A stretch of DNA of 36,472 nt, from assembly GCF_016429015.1 (NCBI RefSeq), contig NZ_JAELTU010000068.1, positions 1-36,472 of the forward strand. The letters run 5' to 3'. Source of the DNA: Rhizobium sp. ASV20. GTDB taxonomy: Bacteria > Pseudomonadota > Alphaproteobacteria > Rhizobiales > Rhizobiaceae. Both the position numbers and the translations under genes were made by a program. Of the stretch, positions 9,452 through 17,117 are shown in pieces; position 1 is the first letter of the stretch; every line of letters begins with the position of its first letter. The notes under the pieces were generated by a model, which worked only from the letters and a program-made list of their open reading frames with translations, ran no database searches and was not told where the DNA came from.

Positions 9452-9480
9452 CTTGAATTGAGGGGCCAAAAGGCCTATCT
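9452..9480 (+). promoter_or_regulatory. Predicted housekeeping promoter of the nfu gene
   Basis: CTTGAA (9452-9457), 17 bp spacer, CTATCT (9475-9480), close to the rhizobial sigma-70 consensus CTTGAC-N17-CTATAT. The spacer contains a small GGCC-AAAA-GGCC palindrome. Transcription would start near 9487, inside the adjacent Irr-box-like palindrome. Confidence 0.5.
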
Positions 9481-9481
9481 C

Positions 9482-9498
9482 TTTTGAAGTATTCTAAA
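9482..9498 (+). promoter_or_regulatory. Irr box (iron control element)-like palindrome
   Basis: TTTTGAAGTATTCTAAA, which differs at one position from the rhizobial Irr/ICE consensus TTTAGAA-N3-TTCTAAA as I remember it. It lies one base after the predicted -10 box, so it covers the start site: a repressor position. Irr represses Fe-S and heme-synthesis genes under iron limitation in rhizobia, which fits the downstream Fe-S scaffold gene. Confidence 0.55.
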
Positions 9499-9536
9499 GT
9501 TGAGATCGGGTGTGTGCCCGCCGCATGGAGATCAAG

Positions 9537-10103
9537 ATGTTCATTCAGACCGAAGCGACACCGAACCCCGCGACCTTGAAGTTCCTGCCGGGCAAGGTGG
9601 TGATGGAGAGTGGCACGGCCGAGTTCCGCAACGCCGAAGATGCCGAGGCTTCGCCGCTTGCTGCCCGTCTCTTTGAAATCCAGGGCGTCATCGGGGTCTA
9701 TTTCGGCTACGACTTCATCTCGGTCTCCAAGGAAAGTCAGGAGTGGCAGCACCTGAAGCCCGCCATCCTCGGTTCGATCATGGAGCACTTCATGTCCGGC
9801 AAGCCCGTTATGGGCTCCACCTCGGTTCTGTCCGAAGTGCAGGATGCCGGCGGCGAGTTCTTCGATGAAGGCGACGAATCCATCGTGCTGACCATCAAGG
9901 AACTCCTCGATACCCGCGTTCGTCCGGCTGTTGCCCAGGATGGCGGCGACATCACCTTCCGCGGCTTCCGTGATGGCAAGGTCTATCTCAACATGAAGGG
10001 ATCCTGCGCCGGCTGCCCGTCTTCGACGGCGACGCTGAAGCATGGCGTTCAGAACCTGCTGCGCCATTTCGTGCCCGAAGTGCAGGAAGTCGAAGCCGTC
10101 TAA
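9537..10103 (+). CDS. NifU-like Fe-S cluster scaffold/carrier protein (Nfu type)
   Basis: A 188-residue two-domain Nfu protein of the alphaproteobacterial/mitochondrial NFU1 type. The N-terminal domain (about residues 1-88) starts FIQTEATPNPATLKFLPG, the hallmark of the Nfu/NifU N-terminal family. The C-terminal NifU-like domain (about 105-185) carries the cluster-binding CxxC in GSCAGCPSS. It transfers assembled 4Fe-4S clusters to client enzymes such as radical SAM proteins; MiaB, encoded about 2.7 kb downstream, belongs to that client class. Despite the family name it is a housekeeping protein, not a nitrogen-fixation gene. ATGs at 9525 and 9537 and a GTG at 9510 are in frame. GGAG at 9527-9530, six bases before 9537, fixes the start. 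Confidence 0.93.
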   Translation: MFIQTEATPNPATLKFLPGKVVMESGTAEFRNAEDAEASPLAARLFEIQGVIGVYFGYDFISVSKESQEWQHLKPAILGSIMEHFMSGKPVMGSTSVLSEVQDAGGEFFDEGDESIVLTIKELLDTRVRPAVAQDGGDITFRGFRDGKVYLNMKGSCAGCPSSTATLKHGVQNLLRHFVPEVQEVEAV

Positions 10104-10191
10104 CCATGTTTCCAAAGCTGCGCGGCGATTTTTGGATGGGATCATGCCAGAACGTCGCGCTGCCATACTGGAGCGTTTCAAGACAAGCCAA

Positions 10192-10213
10192 CCGCGCCTC
10201 AGGCGCGGCTTTT
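10192..10213 (+). terminator. Rho-independent terminator after nfu
   Basis: Perfect 7 bp GC-only stem CCGCGCC (10192-10198), TCA loop, GGCGCGG (10202-10208), followed by CTTTT. It separates the iron-responsive nfu unit from tsaB, which starts 14 bp later. Confidence 0.75.
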
Positions 10214-10226
10214 CGGAAAAATTGAT

Positions 10227-10883
10227 ATGATCGTACTGGCGCTCGACACGGCAGGTGTGGATTGCGCTGCCGCTGTGTATGATAGCGACAGTGATTCTGT
10301 GATGGGGGAGGTCACGGAAACGATCGGACGGGGGCATGCCGAACATCTGATGCACGTCGTTGACGAAGCGCTGGCGAAAGCCAACACGGCGCTTTCGGCG
10401 ATTGAGCGTGTCGTCGTGACCGTCGGCCCCGGTTCCTTCACCGGCATCCGCATCGGCGTTGCAGCCGCCCGCGGTTTTGCACTTTCCCTCAACGTTCCAG
10501 CAATCGGCGTCACGACCCTCGAGGTCATGGCAGCGACTGCCAGAGCACAGAATCCGGGCAAGTCGGTTCTGGCTGCCATCGATGCCAAGCGCGAGGAGAT
10601 CTATCTCCAGAGCTTCGATGCCGATGGCAACCCGCTGGACGAGGCTCGGGCCGTGACGATCGACGAGGCGCGGGCAATTGCCGCCGGCTTCGACGGCGTC
10701 GTCACCGGAACGGCTGTCGCCCGGTTGAGCGACGCGCCGCCGGCGGAGCGGCCAGACGCATTTCCGATTGCCATCGTCGCCCGGCTGGGCGCTGGCAAAC
10801 CTGCCGGCGAAAAGCCGAAGCCGCTTTATCTTCGCGGACCCGATGCCAGACCGCAGGCCGGATACGCAGTTGCCAGGCAGTAG
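10227..10883 (+). CDS. tsaB: tRNA threonylcarbamoyladenosine biosynthesis protein TsaB
   Basis: Non-catalytic ASKHA-fold partner of TsaD in the complex (with TsaE) that installs t6A at position 37 of ANN-decoding tRNAs. The N-terminus ILALDTAG and the block VVVTVGPGSFTGIRIGVAAARGFAL (about residues 66-90) are TsaB signatures. Length 218 aa is usual, and there is no TsaD-type metal-binding histidine pair, which distinguishes it from TsaD. The gene is immediately followed by rimI with a 2 bp gap, a common pairing in bacteria. The predicted terminator directly upstream implies that its own promoter lies in or before the nfu 3' region, or that it depends on readthrough. Confidence 0.95.
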   Translation: MIVLALDTAGVDCAAAVYDSDSDSVMGEVTETIGRGHAEHLMHVVDEALAKANTALSAIERVVVTVGPGSFTGIRIGVAAARGFALSLNVPAIGVTTLEVMAATARAQNPGKSVLAAIDAKREEIYLQSFDADGNPLDEARAVTIDEARAIAAGFDGVVTGTAVARLSDAPPAERPDAFPIAIVARLGAGKPAGEKPKPLYLRGPDARPQAGYAVARQ

Positions 10884-10885
10884 AA

Positions 10886-11380
10886 ATGCTCGAATCCTAT
10901 CTGACCCTCAAAGCCGAATATGAAATCATCCCGATGGACTTGAAGGATTGCGCCGAAGTGGCGCTCCTGCATGGCGAACGCTTTCCGCGGGTCTGGGACG
11001 AGTCCGAGTTTCAGGATCTCCTCTCACAGGAGACGACTTTCGGCTTCGTCGCCCGCCAGACCAATGCCATCCTGAAGAAGGCGCTCCCGGGCTTCGTGCT
11101 GGCACGGCATGTGGCAGGCGAGGGTGAAATCCTGACGATCGCCGTCAATGCCAAGCTCGGACGCGCCGGTCTCGGCTGGCGGCTGATGCAGGCGGCGCTT
11201 CGCGAGGCTCGCAATCGCGGCGGCGAAACCATGTTCCTCGAGGTCGACGGCGGCAACCAGCCGGCGCTCGGCCTTTACCGCAAGCTCGGTTTCGAGACGG
11301 TTGGCGAGCGTAAGGCCTATTATGTCGGCGATAATGGCGCGAAATCGACGGCGCTTGTCATGAGCCGCGTTCTTCGCTAG
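10886..11380 (+). CDS. rimI: Ribosomal-protein-alanine N-acetyltransferase RimI-like
   Basis: A 164-residue GNAT enzyme. Motif A is seen as ILTIAVNAKLGRAGLGWRLM (R-x-x-G-x-G, about residues 90-109), preceded by the family's E at AGEGEILT, and the C-terminal part contains LEVDGGNQPALGLYRKLGFE, typical of RimI. RimI acetylates the N-terminal alanine of ribosomal protein S18. The assignment rests on these motifs plus adjacency to tsaB (2 bp apart). Other protein N-terminal acetylation targets cannot be excluded. Confidence 0.88.
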   Translation: MLESYLTLKAEYEIIPMDLKDCAEVALLHGERFPRVWDESEFQDLLSQETTFGFVARQTNAILKKALPGFVLARHVAGEGEILTIAVNAKLGRAGLGWRLMQAALREARNRGGETMFLEVDGGNQPALGLYRKLGFETVGERKAYYVGDNGAKSTALVMSRVLR

Positions 11381-11464
11381 AGCATTTTGCAGTCAGGTAG
11401 CATCACCTGGCGTCGCACAAATGCGGCAAAACAAATAGATAGAGCGGCAATCCGGCGCTCTATC
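11379..11464. repeat. Rhizobium intergenic palindromic repeat (RIME-like)
   Basis: Begins TAGAGCATTTTGCAG at the rimI stop codon and contains two hairpins: CAGGT (11394-11398)/ACCTG (11405-11409), and a perfect 9 bp stem GATAGAGCG (11438-11446)/CGCTCTATC (11456-11464). The AGAGCAT-type ends and the text around it match a repeat that I remember as dispersed in Rhizobium intergenic regions. It overlaps the rimI stop and lies upstream of mur/fur. Confidence 0.5.
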
Positions 11465-11497
11465 CGTTGTCACAGTCCGATAGACCGAAGACAGTAA

Positions 11498-11929
11498 TTG
11501 ATGGATGATGCCGTAAAATCCCTTGAGGAGCTTTGCGCCGAGCGCGGTATGCGCATGACGGAGCAGCGCCGGATCATCGCGCGCATTATCGAGAGTTCCG
11601 AGGACCATCCTGACGTCGAGGAGCTCTACAGGCGCTCCGTGCAGGTGGATGCGAAAATCTCGATCTCAACCGTGTACCGCACCGTCAAGCTGTTCGAGGA
11701 TGCCGGCCTTCTTGCCCGCCATGATTTCCGCGACGGGCGCTCCCGCTACGAAACCGTACCGGAAGAGCATCACGACCATCTGATCGACCTGAAAAGCGGC
11801 GAGGTGATCGAATTTCACTCGCCGGAGATCGAGGCGCTGCAGGAACGCATCGCCCGCGAACACGGCTTCAAACTCGTCGACCACCGGCTGGAGCTTTACG
11901 GCATCCCGCTGAAGAAGGACGAAGTTTGA
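11498..11929 (+). CDS. mur: Fur-family metalloregulator, probably the Mn-responsive Mur
   Basis: DNA-binding repressor of 143 residues. Winged helix with recognition helix in ISTVYRTVKLFEDAGLL (about residues 54-70), then the dimerisation domain with the metal-binding segment EEHHDHLIDLKSGEVIEFHSPEIE (His/Asp/Glu ligands retained). The two CxxC pairs that hold structural zinc in E. coli Fur are absent: the position after HHDHL reads IDLKSG instead of ICLxCG, and the only cysteine is near residue 13. This matches rhizobial Fur proteins, which mainly sense manganese (Mur) while RirA and Irr handle iron. There is no heme regulatory motif, so it is not Irr. As I remember it, the Agrobacterium homologue is likewise followed directly by olsA. 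No clear Mur box is seen upstream. Confidence 0.88.
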   Translation: MMDDAVKSLEELCAERGMRMTEQRRIIARIIESSEDHPDVEELYRRSVQVDAKISISTVYRTVKLFEDAGLLARHDFRDGRSRYETVPEEHHDHLIDLKSGEVIEFHSPEIEALQERIAREHGFKLVDHRLELYGIPLKKDEV

Positions 11930-11962
11930 CGTGAAGGCTTTCATGCAGGAGCGAATGATTTG

Positions 11963-12757
11963 ATGACCTGGCTGCGCATCGGCTGTGCTGCCGTGGTTAT
12001 CTGCGCCATCAGCGCCGTGATGTTGCCGTTGCAGATCCTCTGCCTGCGTTTCGACTGGAAGCTCCGGCGCTATCTGCCGCGCTACTGGCACCGCATCGTC
12101 TGCTATTGGCTTGGCGTGCGCATTCATGTCGTCGGCAAGATGGAGACGAGCCGGCCATTGATGCTGGCTTCGAACCACTCGTCCTGGCTCGATATTCTCG
12201 TGCTTTCGGCAGTGGCCGACGTCTCCTTCATCGCCAAGTCGGAAGTGCGGGATTGGCCGATCTTCGGTCAGTTCGCGCAATGGCAGAAGAGCGTCTTCGT
12301 CGAGCGCGAGCAAAAGCGCAAGACGGGCGAGCAGGTGAACGAGATCGCCGACCGCATGGCCGATGGCGAGATCATGGTGTTGTTTCCGGAAGGAACCACC
12401 TCTGACGGCAACCGGCTTCTGGAGGTCAAGTCTTCGCTGTTTGGCGCTGCCGCTGCGGCCCTGCCGAAGGCGCCGGATGCCGTTGTGCATGTTCAGCCCG
12501 TTGCGGTCGCCTATACCCGGGTTCATGGCACGCCCATGGGTCGCTATTATCGCCCGCTGACGGCATGGCCCGGCGATATAGAGCTCGTGCCGCACCTGAA
12601 GGGCATCGTGCGCTGCGGTGCCATCGATGTCGACGTCTGCTTCGGCGAAGCCGTCGATTATCGTGCCGGCACCAACCGCAAGGAAGTCAGCGCCACCGTT
12701 GCACGGCGCATCCGCAATATGCTCGCCAGCCGTCTTCTCGGCCGCGAGATCGCTTGA
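11963..12757 (+). CDS. olsA: 1-acyl-glycerol-3-phosphate-type O-acyltransferase, probably OlsA (lyso-ornithine lipid acyltransferase)
   Basis: A PlsC-family acyl-ACP-dependent acyltransferase of 264 residues. An N-terminal membrane helix (about 5-27) is followed by the catalytic HX4D motif in ASNHSSWLDI (about residues 70-79) and the acceptor-binding FPEGTTSDGN (about 141-150). By remembered gene order, the gene between fur/mur and miaB in Agrobacterium and Sinorhizobium is olsA, which adds the ester-linked fatty acid to lyso-ornithine lipid and can also have some PlsC activity. Sequence alone does not separate OlsA from PlsC, so the substrate is an inference from context. The start at ATG 11963 (TTG at 11960 also possible) uses AGGAG at 11947-11951. 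Confidence 0.8.
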   Translation: MTWLRIGCAAVVICAISAVMLPLQILCLRFDWKLRRYLPRYWHRIVCYWLGVRIHVVGKMETSRPLMLASNHSSWLDILVLSAVADVSFIAKSEVRDWPIFGQFAQWQKSVFVEREQKRKTGEQVNEIADRMADGEIMVLFPEGTTSDGNRLLEVKSSLFGAAAAALPKAPDAVVHVQPVAVAYTRVHGTPMGRYYRPLTAWPGDIELVPHLKGIVRCGAIDVDVCFGEAVDYRAGTNRKEVSATVARRIRNMLASRLLGREIA

Positions 12758-12818
12758 TTTCCAGGTGATTCCAACTTTTCCATTTTCTCCGAAGGCAAAA
12801 GCCACTACATAGCGGCCC

Positions 12819-14231
12819 ATGACCAAGGACAGCCTGACCCTCGACGCCCCGGTGACCGACGCTTTGCAGCTCGGCTCCCGCGACGGCTCCAACAGCCGCA
12901 AGGTTTTCATCAAGACCTACGGCTGCCAGATGAATGTTTATGACTCGACGCGGATGAGCGATGCGCTCGCCCGCGACGGCTATGAGCCGACCGAGGACAT
13001 GGAGGAAGCCGACCTCGTCCTGCTGAATACCTGTCACATCCGTGAAAAGGCGGCGGAAAAGGTTTATTCCGCGCTTGGGCGCCTGCGCGACATGAAGAAG
13101 CGCAAGGCTGCAGACGGCCGCGAGATGATGATCGGTGTCACCGGCTGCGTTGCGCAAGCCGAAGGCGAGGAGATCCTTCGCCGCGCGCCGGCTGTCGATG
13201 TCGTTATCGGCCCGCAGACCTATCATCGCCTGCCGGACGCGCTTCGCCGCGCTAAGGAGGGCCGGCGCGTCGTCGATACCGAATATGCGATCGAGGACAA
13301 GTTCGAGCATCTGCCGATCGCCGAGAAGGCAAAGATCCGCGCCCGCGGTGTCACAGCCTTCCTGACGGTGCAGGAAGGGTGCGACAAGTTCTGCACTTTC
13401 TGCGTCGTACCCTATACGCGCGGCTCCGAAGTCTCCCGTCCGGTCTCCCAGATCGTCGAGGAGGCGCAAAAACTTGTGGATGGCGGAGTGCGCGAAATCA
13501 CGCTGCTCGGCCAGAATGTCAACGCCTGGCACGGTGCCGGCCCCACCGGCGAAGCCTGGAGCTTGGGTGACCTGCTCTATCGCCTGGCCGAGATCCCAGG
13601 TCTTGCCCGCTTGCGTTACACCACCAGCCACCCCCGCGACATGGACGATCGCCTGATCGGCGCGCATCGTGATCTGCGCACGCTGATGCCCTATCTGCAC
13701 CTGCCGGTTCAGGCCGGTTCCGACCGGATCCTGAAGGCGATGAACCGTCGGCACACGGCTGCGGAATACCTGGCATTGATCGAGAAAATCCGGGCTACAC
13801 GGCCGGATATCGCACTTTCTGGCGATTTCATCGTCGGTTTCCCGGGGGAGACAGACCAGGATTTTGAGGATACACTGAGGCTGATCGAGGAGGTGAATTA
13901 TGCACAGGCCTTCTCGTTCAAATATTCCACGCGGCCGGGTACGCCCGGCGCGGAATTGAAGGATCAGGTGCCCGAAGAGGTCAAAACCGAGCGGTTGGAG
14001 CGGTTGCAGGCATTGTTGCTGAAGCAGCAGCATGCGTTTGCCGAGGCCTGCGTGGGCAAAACAGTGGATATCCTTCTGGAAAAGCCAGGCCGGATGCCGG
14101 GCCAGTTGATTGGACGCTCTCCCTGGCTGCAATCTGTGAATGTTGATGCAAAAGCATCGCAAATCGGTGACATTATCAACGTACGAATCACTGGGACCAG
14201 CACCAACAGCCTCTTTGCTGATTTGCTCTAG
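12819..14231 (+). CDS. miaB: tRNA-2-methylthio-N6-dimethylallyladenosine synthase MiaB
   Basis: Radical SAM methylthiotransferase that converts i6A-37 to ms2i6A-37 in tRNAs reading UNN codons. Three domains over 470 residues: the UPF0004 domain with three auxiliary-cluster cysteines (TYGCQMNVYDS about 31-41, LNTCHIREKA about 70, VTGCVAQAEG about 109), the radical SAM core with CDKFCTFCVVPYTRG (about 187-201; CxxxCxxC), and a C-terminal TRAM domain (about 405-465). The Fe-S requirement makes it a likely client of the Nfu protein encoded upstream. 31 bp separate it from phoH; both may be in one long operon running from olsA. Confidence 0.97.
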   Translation: MTKDSLTLDAPVTDALQLGSRDGSNSRKVFIKTYGCQMNVYDSTRMSDALARDGYEPTEDMEEADLVLLNTCHIREKAAEKVYSALGRLRDMKKRKAADGREMMIGVTGCVAQAEGEEILRRAPAVDVVIGPQTYHRLPDALRRAKEGRRVVDTEYAIEDKFEHLPIAEKAKIRARGVTAFLTVQEGCDKFCTFCVVPYTRGSEVSRPVSQIVEEAQKLVDGGVREITLLGQNVNAWHGAGPTGEAWSLGDLLYRLAEIPGLARLRYTTSHPRDMDDRLIGAHRDLRTLMPYLHLPVQAGSDRILKAMNRRHTAAEYLALIEKIRATRPDIALSGDFIVGFPGETDQDFEDTLRLIEEVNYAQAFSFKYSTRPGTPGAELKDQVPEEVKTERLERLQALLLKQQHAFAEACVGKTVDILLEKPGRMPGQLIGRSPWLQSVNVDAKASQIGDIINVRITGTSTNSLFADLL

Positions 14232-14261
14232 GTTCCGGACCGGCACAAGGAGCCACACCGC

Positions 14262-15314
14262 TTGAACGGACAGGAATTGGTTTCTTCTTCATCGCGCCAG
14301 CCCCGCACCGCGAGCGACGCCAATCACTTCATCCTGACGTTCGAGAACAATCGGTTCGCCAGCGAGCTTTTCGGACAGTTCGACCAGAATTTGAAGCTGC
14401 TTGAGGAGCGTCTCGGCATCGATGCGCGAGCGCGCGGCAATTCGGTCGTCATAACGGGCGATGTGCCAGCCACCAATCAGGCGCGCCGCACGCTCGATTA
14501 TCTCTATGACAAACTGCAAAAAGGCGGCAATGTAGAGCGTTCCGATGTAGAAGGCGCCATCCGCATGGCGGTTGCCGCCGACGACCAATTGACGCTGCCG
14601 ACCATGGAGAGAAAAGCAAAGTTGACGATGGCGCAGATTTCGACGCGCAAGAAGACCATCATTGCGCGCACGCCGACTCAGGATGCCTATATGCGGGCGC
14701 TCGAGCGCTCAGAGATGGTGTTCGGTGTTGGCCCGGCCGGTACCGGCAAGACCTATCTCGCCGTCGCGCATGCTGCCCAGCTTCTGGAACGCGGCGCCGT
14801 GGAAAAGATCATCCTGTCGCGTCCGGCCGTCGAAGCCGGCGAGCGCCTGGGCTTTCTGCCCGGCGACATGAAGGAAAAGGTCGATCCCTATCTGCGTCCG
14901 CTCTATGACGCGCTCTACGACATGATGCCGGGCGACAAGGTCGAGCGGGCCATAACCGCAGGCGTCATCGAGATCGCGCCGCTCGCCTTCATGCGCGGCC
15001 GCACGCTCGCCAACGCCGCCGTCATCCTCGACGAGGCACAGAACACGACATCCATGCAGATGAAGATGTTCCTGACGCGTCTCGGCGAGAATTCGCGGAT
15101 GATCATAACGGGCGATCCGAGCCAGATCGACTTGCCGCGCGGCGTCAAGTCCGGCCTGGTCGAGGCGCTGGATCTTCTGAACGGTGTCGAGGGCATTACC
15201 ATCGTCCGCTTCAAAGATACCGATGTCGTACGTCACGCGTTGGTGGCGCGCATCGTTCGAGCCTATGACTCGACCTATGCGGCTCAAGCCGAGGAAAGCA
15301 ATCCGCAGATCTGA
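14262..15314 (+). CDS. phoH: PhoH-like ATPase
   Basis: 350-residue PhoH family protein: an N-terminal KH-like region (about 20-110), then a P-loop ATPase with Walker A in GVGPAGTGKTYLAV (about 156-169) and Walker B in VILDEAQNTTSMQMK (about 252-266), plus TGDPSQIDLP. The miaB-phoH-ybeY-corC-lnt order is widely conserved, and PhoH is thought to act in RNA metabolism with YbeY, though its reaction is not settled. The start codon is TTG at 14262, chosen because AAGGAG (14247-14252) lies nine bases upstream and no ATG is available before the conserved region. Confidence 0.95.
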   Translation: MNGQELVSSSSRQPRTASDANHFILTFENNRFASELFGQFDQNLKLLEERLGIDARARGNSVVITGDVPATNQARRTLDYLYDKLQKGGNVERSDVEGAIRMAVAADDQLTLPTMERKAKLTMAQISTRKKTIIARTPTQDAYMRALERSEMVFGVGPAGTGKTYLAVAHAAQLLERGAVEKIILSRPAVEAGERLGFLPGDMKEKVDPYLRPLYDALYDMMPGDKVERAITAGVIEIAPLAFMRGRTLANAAVILDEAQNTTSMQMKMFLTRLGENSRMIITGDPSQIDLPRGVKSGLVEALDLLNGVEGITIVRFKDTDVVRHALVARIVRAYDSTYAAQAEESNPQI

Positions 15315-15331
15315 TCTGCGGCGCAATATTC

Positions 15332-15838
15332 ATGGCAGAACTCGACATACAGATTAGCGTGGAGGAGGGCGATTGGCCCTCCGAGGAAGAGTTGCAGTCG
15401 CTTGCCGAGCGCGTACTGGGCGAGGCTGCGGCCTATCTGAAGAAACACGAAAAGCAGCCCTTTCCGAAAATGGCGCCCGAATTGTCGCTGGTATTTACCG
15501 ACGACACCTCGATCCGCGAGATCAATGCGGAATGGCGCTCGCAGGACAAGGCGACGAATGTTCTTTCGTTCCCTGCTTTCCCGCTCGAACCCGGCGGCAA
15601 GCCCGGCCCGATGCTGGGTGACATCATTATCGCCAGGGAGACGGTGGAGCGCGAGGCTATCGATCTTGATAAGAGTTTTGACGACCATTTGACCCATTTG
15701 ATGGTCCATGGTTTCTTGCATCTCTTCGGCTACGACCATATGAATAATAGCGAAGCCGAAAGAATGGAGGGGCTGGAGACTCGCATTTTGGCTAGTCTTG
15801 GCCTATCTGATCCCTATGCGGGACAAGACCCCATTTGA
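15332..15838 (+). CDS. ybeY: Endoribonuclease YbeY
   Basis: Zinc-dependent single-strand endoribonuclease needed for 16S rRNA 3' maturation and ribosome quality control; the Sinorhizobium homologue (SMc01113 as I recall) also affects sRNA regulation. The catalytic metal site HGFLHLFGYDH (H-G-x-L-H-L-x-G-Y-D-H) is intact at about residues 127-137, preceded by LGDIIIARETV and NVLSFPAFP, both characteristic. 168 residues, normal length. It follows phoH after 17 bp and precedes corC by 25 bp. Confidence 0.96.
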   Translation: MAELDIQISVEEGDWPSEEELQSLAERVLGEAAAYLKKHEKQPFPKMAPELSLVFTDDTSIREINAEWRSQDKATNVLSFPAFPLEPGGKPGPMLGDIIIARETVEREAIDLDKSFDDHLTHLMVHGFLHLFGYDHMNNSEAERMEGLETRILASLGLSDPYAGQDPI

Positions 15839-15863
15839 TTTGAACCCTGTCTGACCAGGAACA

Positions 15864-17039
15864 ATGAGCGACTTTACGACAAGACCGGCCCCCGAGGCCA
15901 AAGACGGAGCCGATGCAGCCTCCTCCGATGAGGCAGGCAGTAGTAGCAACGGCAAGCGATCTCACTCTTCATTCTGGGCGCGTGCAGCGCGCATTCTCCG
16001 CCCGGCGCAGGGCGCTGCGCGGCTGCGCGAGGATCTCGCCGACGCGTTGATGACCAACGCGGCCGATGACGACGCCTTTTCGCCCGACGAGCGGGCGATG
16101 CTGCACAACATCCTGCGCTTCCGCGAGGTCCGCGTCGAAGACGTTATGGTGCCGCGCGCCGACATCGAAGCCGTGGATCAGAACATCACCATCGGTGAGC
16201 TGATGATCCTGTTCGAGGAAAGTGGCCGCTCGCGCATGCCCGTCTATGCCGAAACGCTGGATGATCCGCGCGGCATGGTGCATATCCGCGACCTCCTGTC
16301 CTATGTTGCCAAGCAGGCCCGCAACAAGCGGCGCACGGGCAGCGCCAAGACGGCCGCCGCCGCGACCACCGGCGCGGCTGCCACGGAAAAGGCCCCGCGC
16401 TCGGTCAAGCCGAATTTCGATCTTTCGCGCGTCGATCTGCAGAAGACGCTGGCTGAGGCCGGCATCATCCGCAAGATCCTGTTCGTCCCGCCATCCATGC
16501 TGGCCTCTGATCTTCTGCGCCGCATGCAGGTCAACCGCACGCAGATGGCGCTTGTGATAGACGAGTATGGCGGCACGGACGGCCTGGCCTCGCACGAGGA
16601 CATCGTCGAAATGGTCGTCGGTGATATCGATGACGAGCACGATGACGATGAGGTCATGTTCAAGCGCGTCTCCGAGGACGTCTTCGTTGCCGATGCGCGC
16701 GTCGAGCTCGAGGAGATCGCCGCGGCGATCGGTCCGGATTTCGACATCGTTGAGCAGGTGGACGACGTGGACACTCTCGGTGGCCTGATCTTCTCGGCGC
16801 TTGGCCGCATTCCTGTCCGCGGCGAGCTTGTGCAGGCGCTGCCGGGTTTCGAGTTTCATATCCTCGATGCCGATCCGCGCCGCATCAAGCGGGTGCGCAT
16901 CACCCGCAAGCGTCATCCTGCCCGTCGGCGGCCGACCGTCAAGCTGGAAGGTGAGCCGGGGGCGTCGGATCGTGACTTGCCGTCACCGGAAGCCATTGCC
17001 GAGGAAACGTCGGTGGAACGCAACGCCGCCAGCCAATAA
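15864..17039 (+). CDS. corC: Hemolysin-family CBS-domain protein (CorC/HlyC type)
   Basis: 391-residue cytoplasmic protein without membrane segments. It starts with a low-complexity Ser/Asp/Glu-rich leader (about 1-35), then MLHNILRFREVRVEDVMVPRADI, the opening of the CBS pair (about 77-235), and a C-terminal CorC_HlyC (transporter-associated) domain (about 255-345, DTLGGLIFSALGRIPVRGE). The two CBS motifs are separated by an Ala/Thr/Arg-rich insertion (about 150-180) that E. coli CorC lacks. CorC was linked to Mg/Co efflux, and its adjacency to lnt is conserved. A basic, low-complexity tail ends the protein. The exact role in rhizobia is unknown. Confidence 0.93.
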   Translation: MSDFTTRPAPEAKDGADAASSDEAGSSSNGKRSHSSFWARAARILRPAQGAARLREDLADALMTNAADDDAFSPDERAMLHNILRFREVRVEDVMVPRADIEAVDQNITIGELMILFEESGRSRMPVYAETLDDPRGMVHIRDLLSYVAKQARNKRRTGSAKTAAAATTGAAATEKAPRSVKPNFDLSRVDLQKTLAEAGIIRKILFVPPSMLASDLLRRMQVNRTQMALVIDEYGGTDGLASHEDIVEMVVGDIDDEHDDDEVMFKRVSEDVFVADARVELEEIAAAIGPDFDIVEQVDDVDTLGGLIFSALGRIPVRGELVQALPGFEFHILDADPRRIKRVRITRKRHPARRRPTVKLEGEPGASDRDLPSPEAIAEETSVERNAASQ

Positions 17040-17117
17040 TTGCCGCTTCGGCGGGACAAATCGTCAATTCTTTGAAAGACTGCCGCCAGTTGATTCGAAG
17101 TTGGACGGAGCTGGCGC

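Noticed and set aside
9537..10103. Interpretation of the NifU-like gene as a nitrogen fixation gene
   Set aside because: The two-domain Nfu layout and its genomic context are housekeeping; no nif genes are present in the window.
9069..10355. Minus-strand open frame (428 codons) spanning usp, nfu and the start of tsaB
   Set aside because: It crosses three supported genes, a promoter and a terminator, and resembles no protein family.
12687..14258. Long minus-strand open frame (523 codons) opposite miaB
   Set aside because: It is the antisense reading of a clearly coding, GC-biased gene; it shows no domain, and miaB has full motif support.
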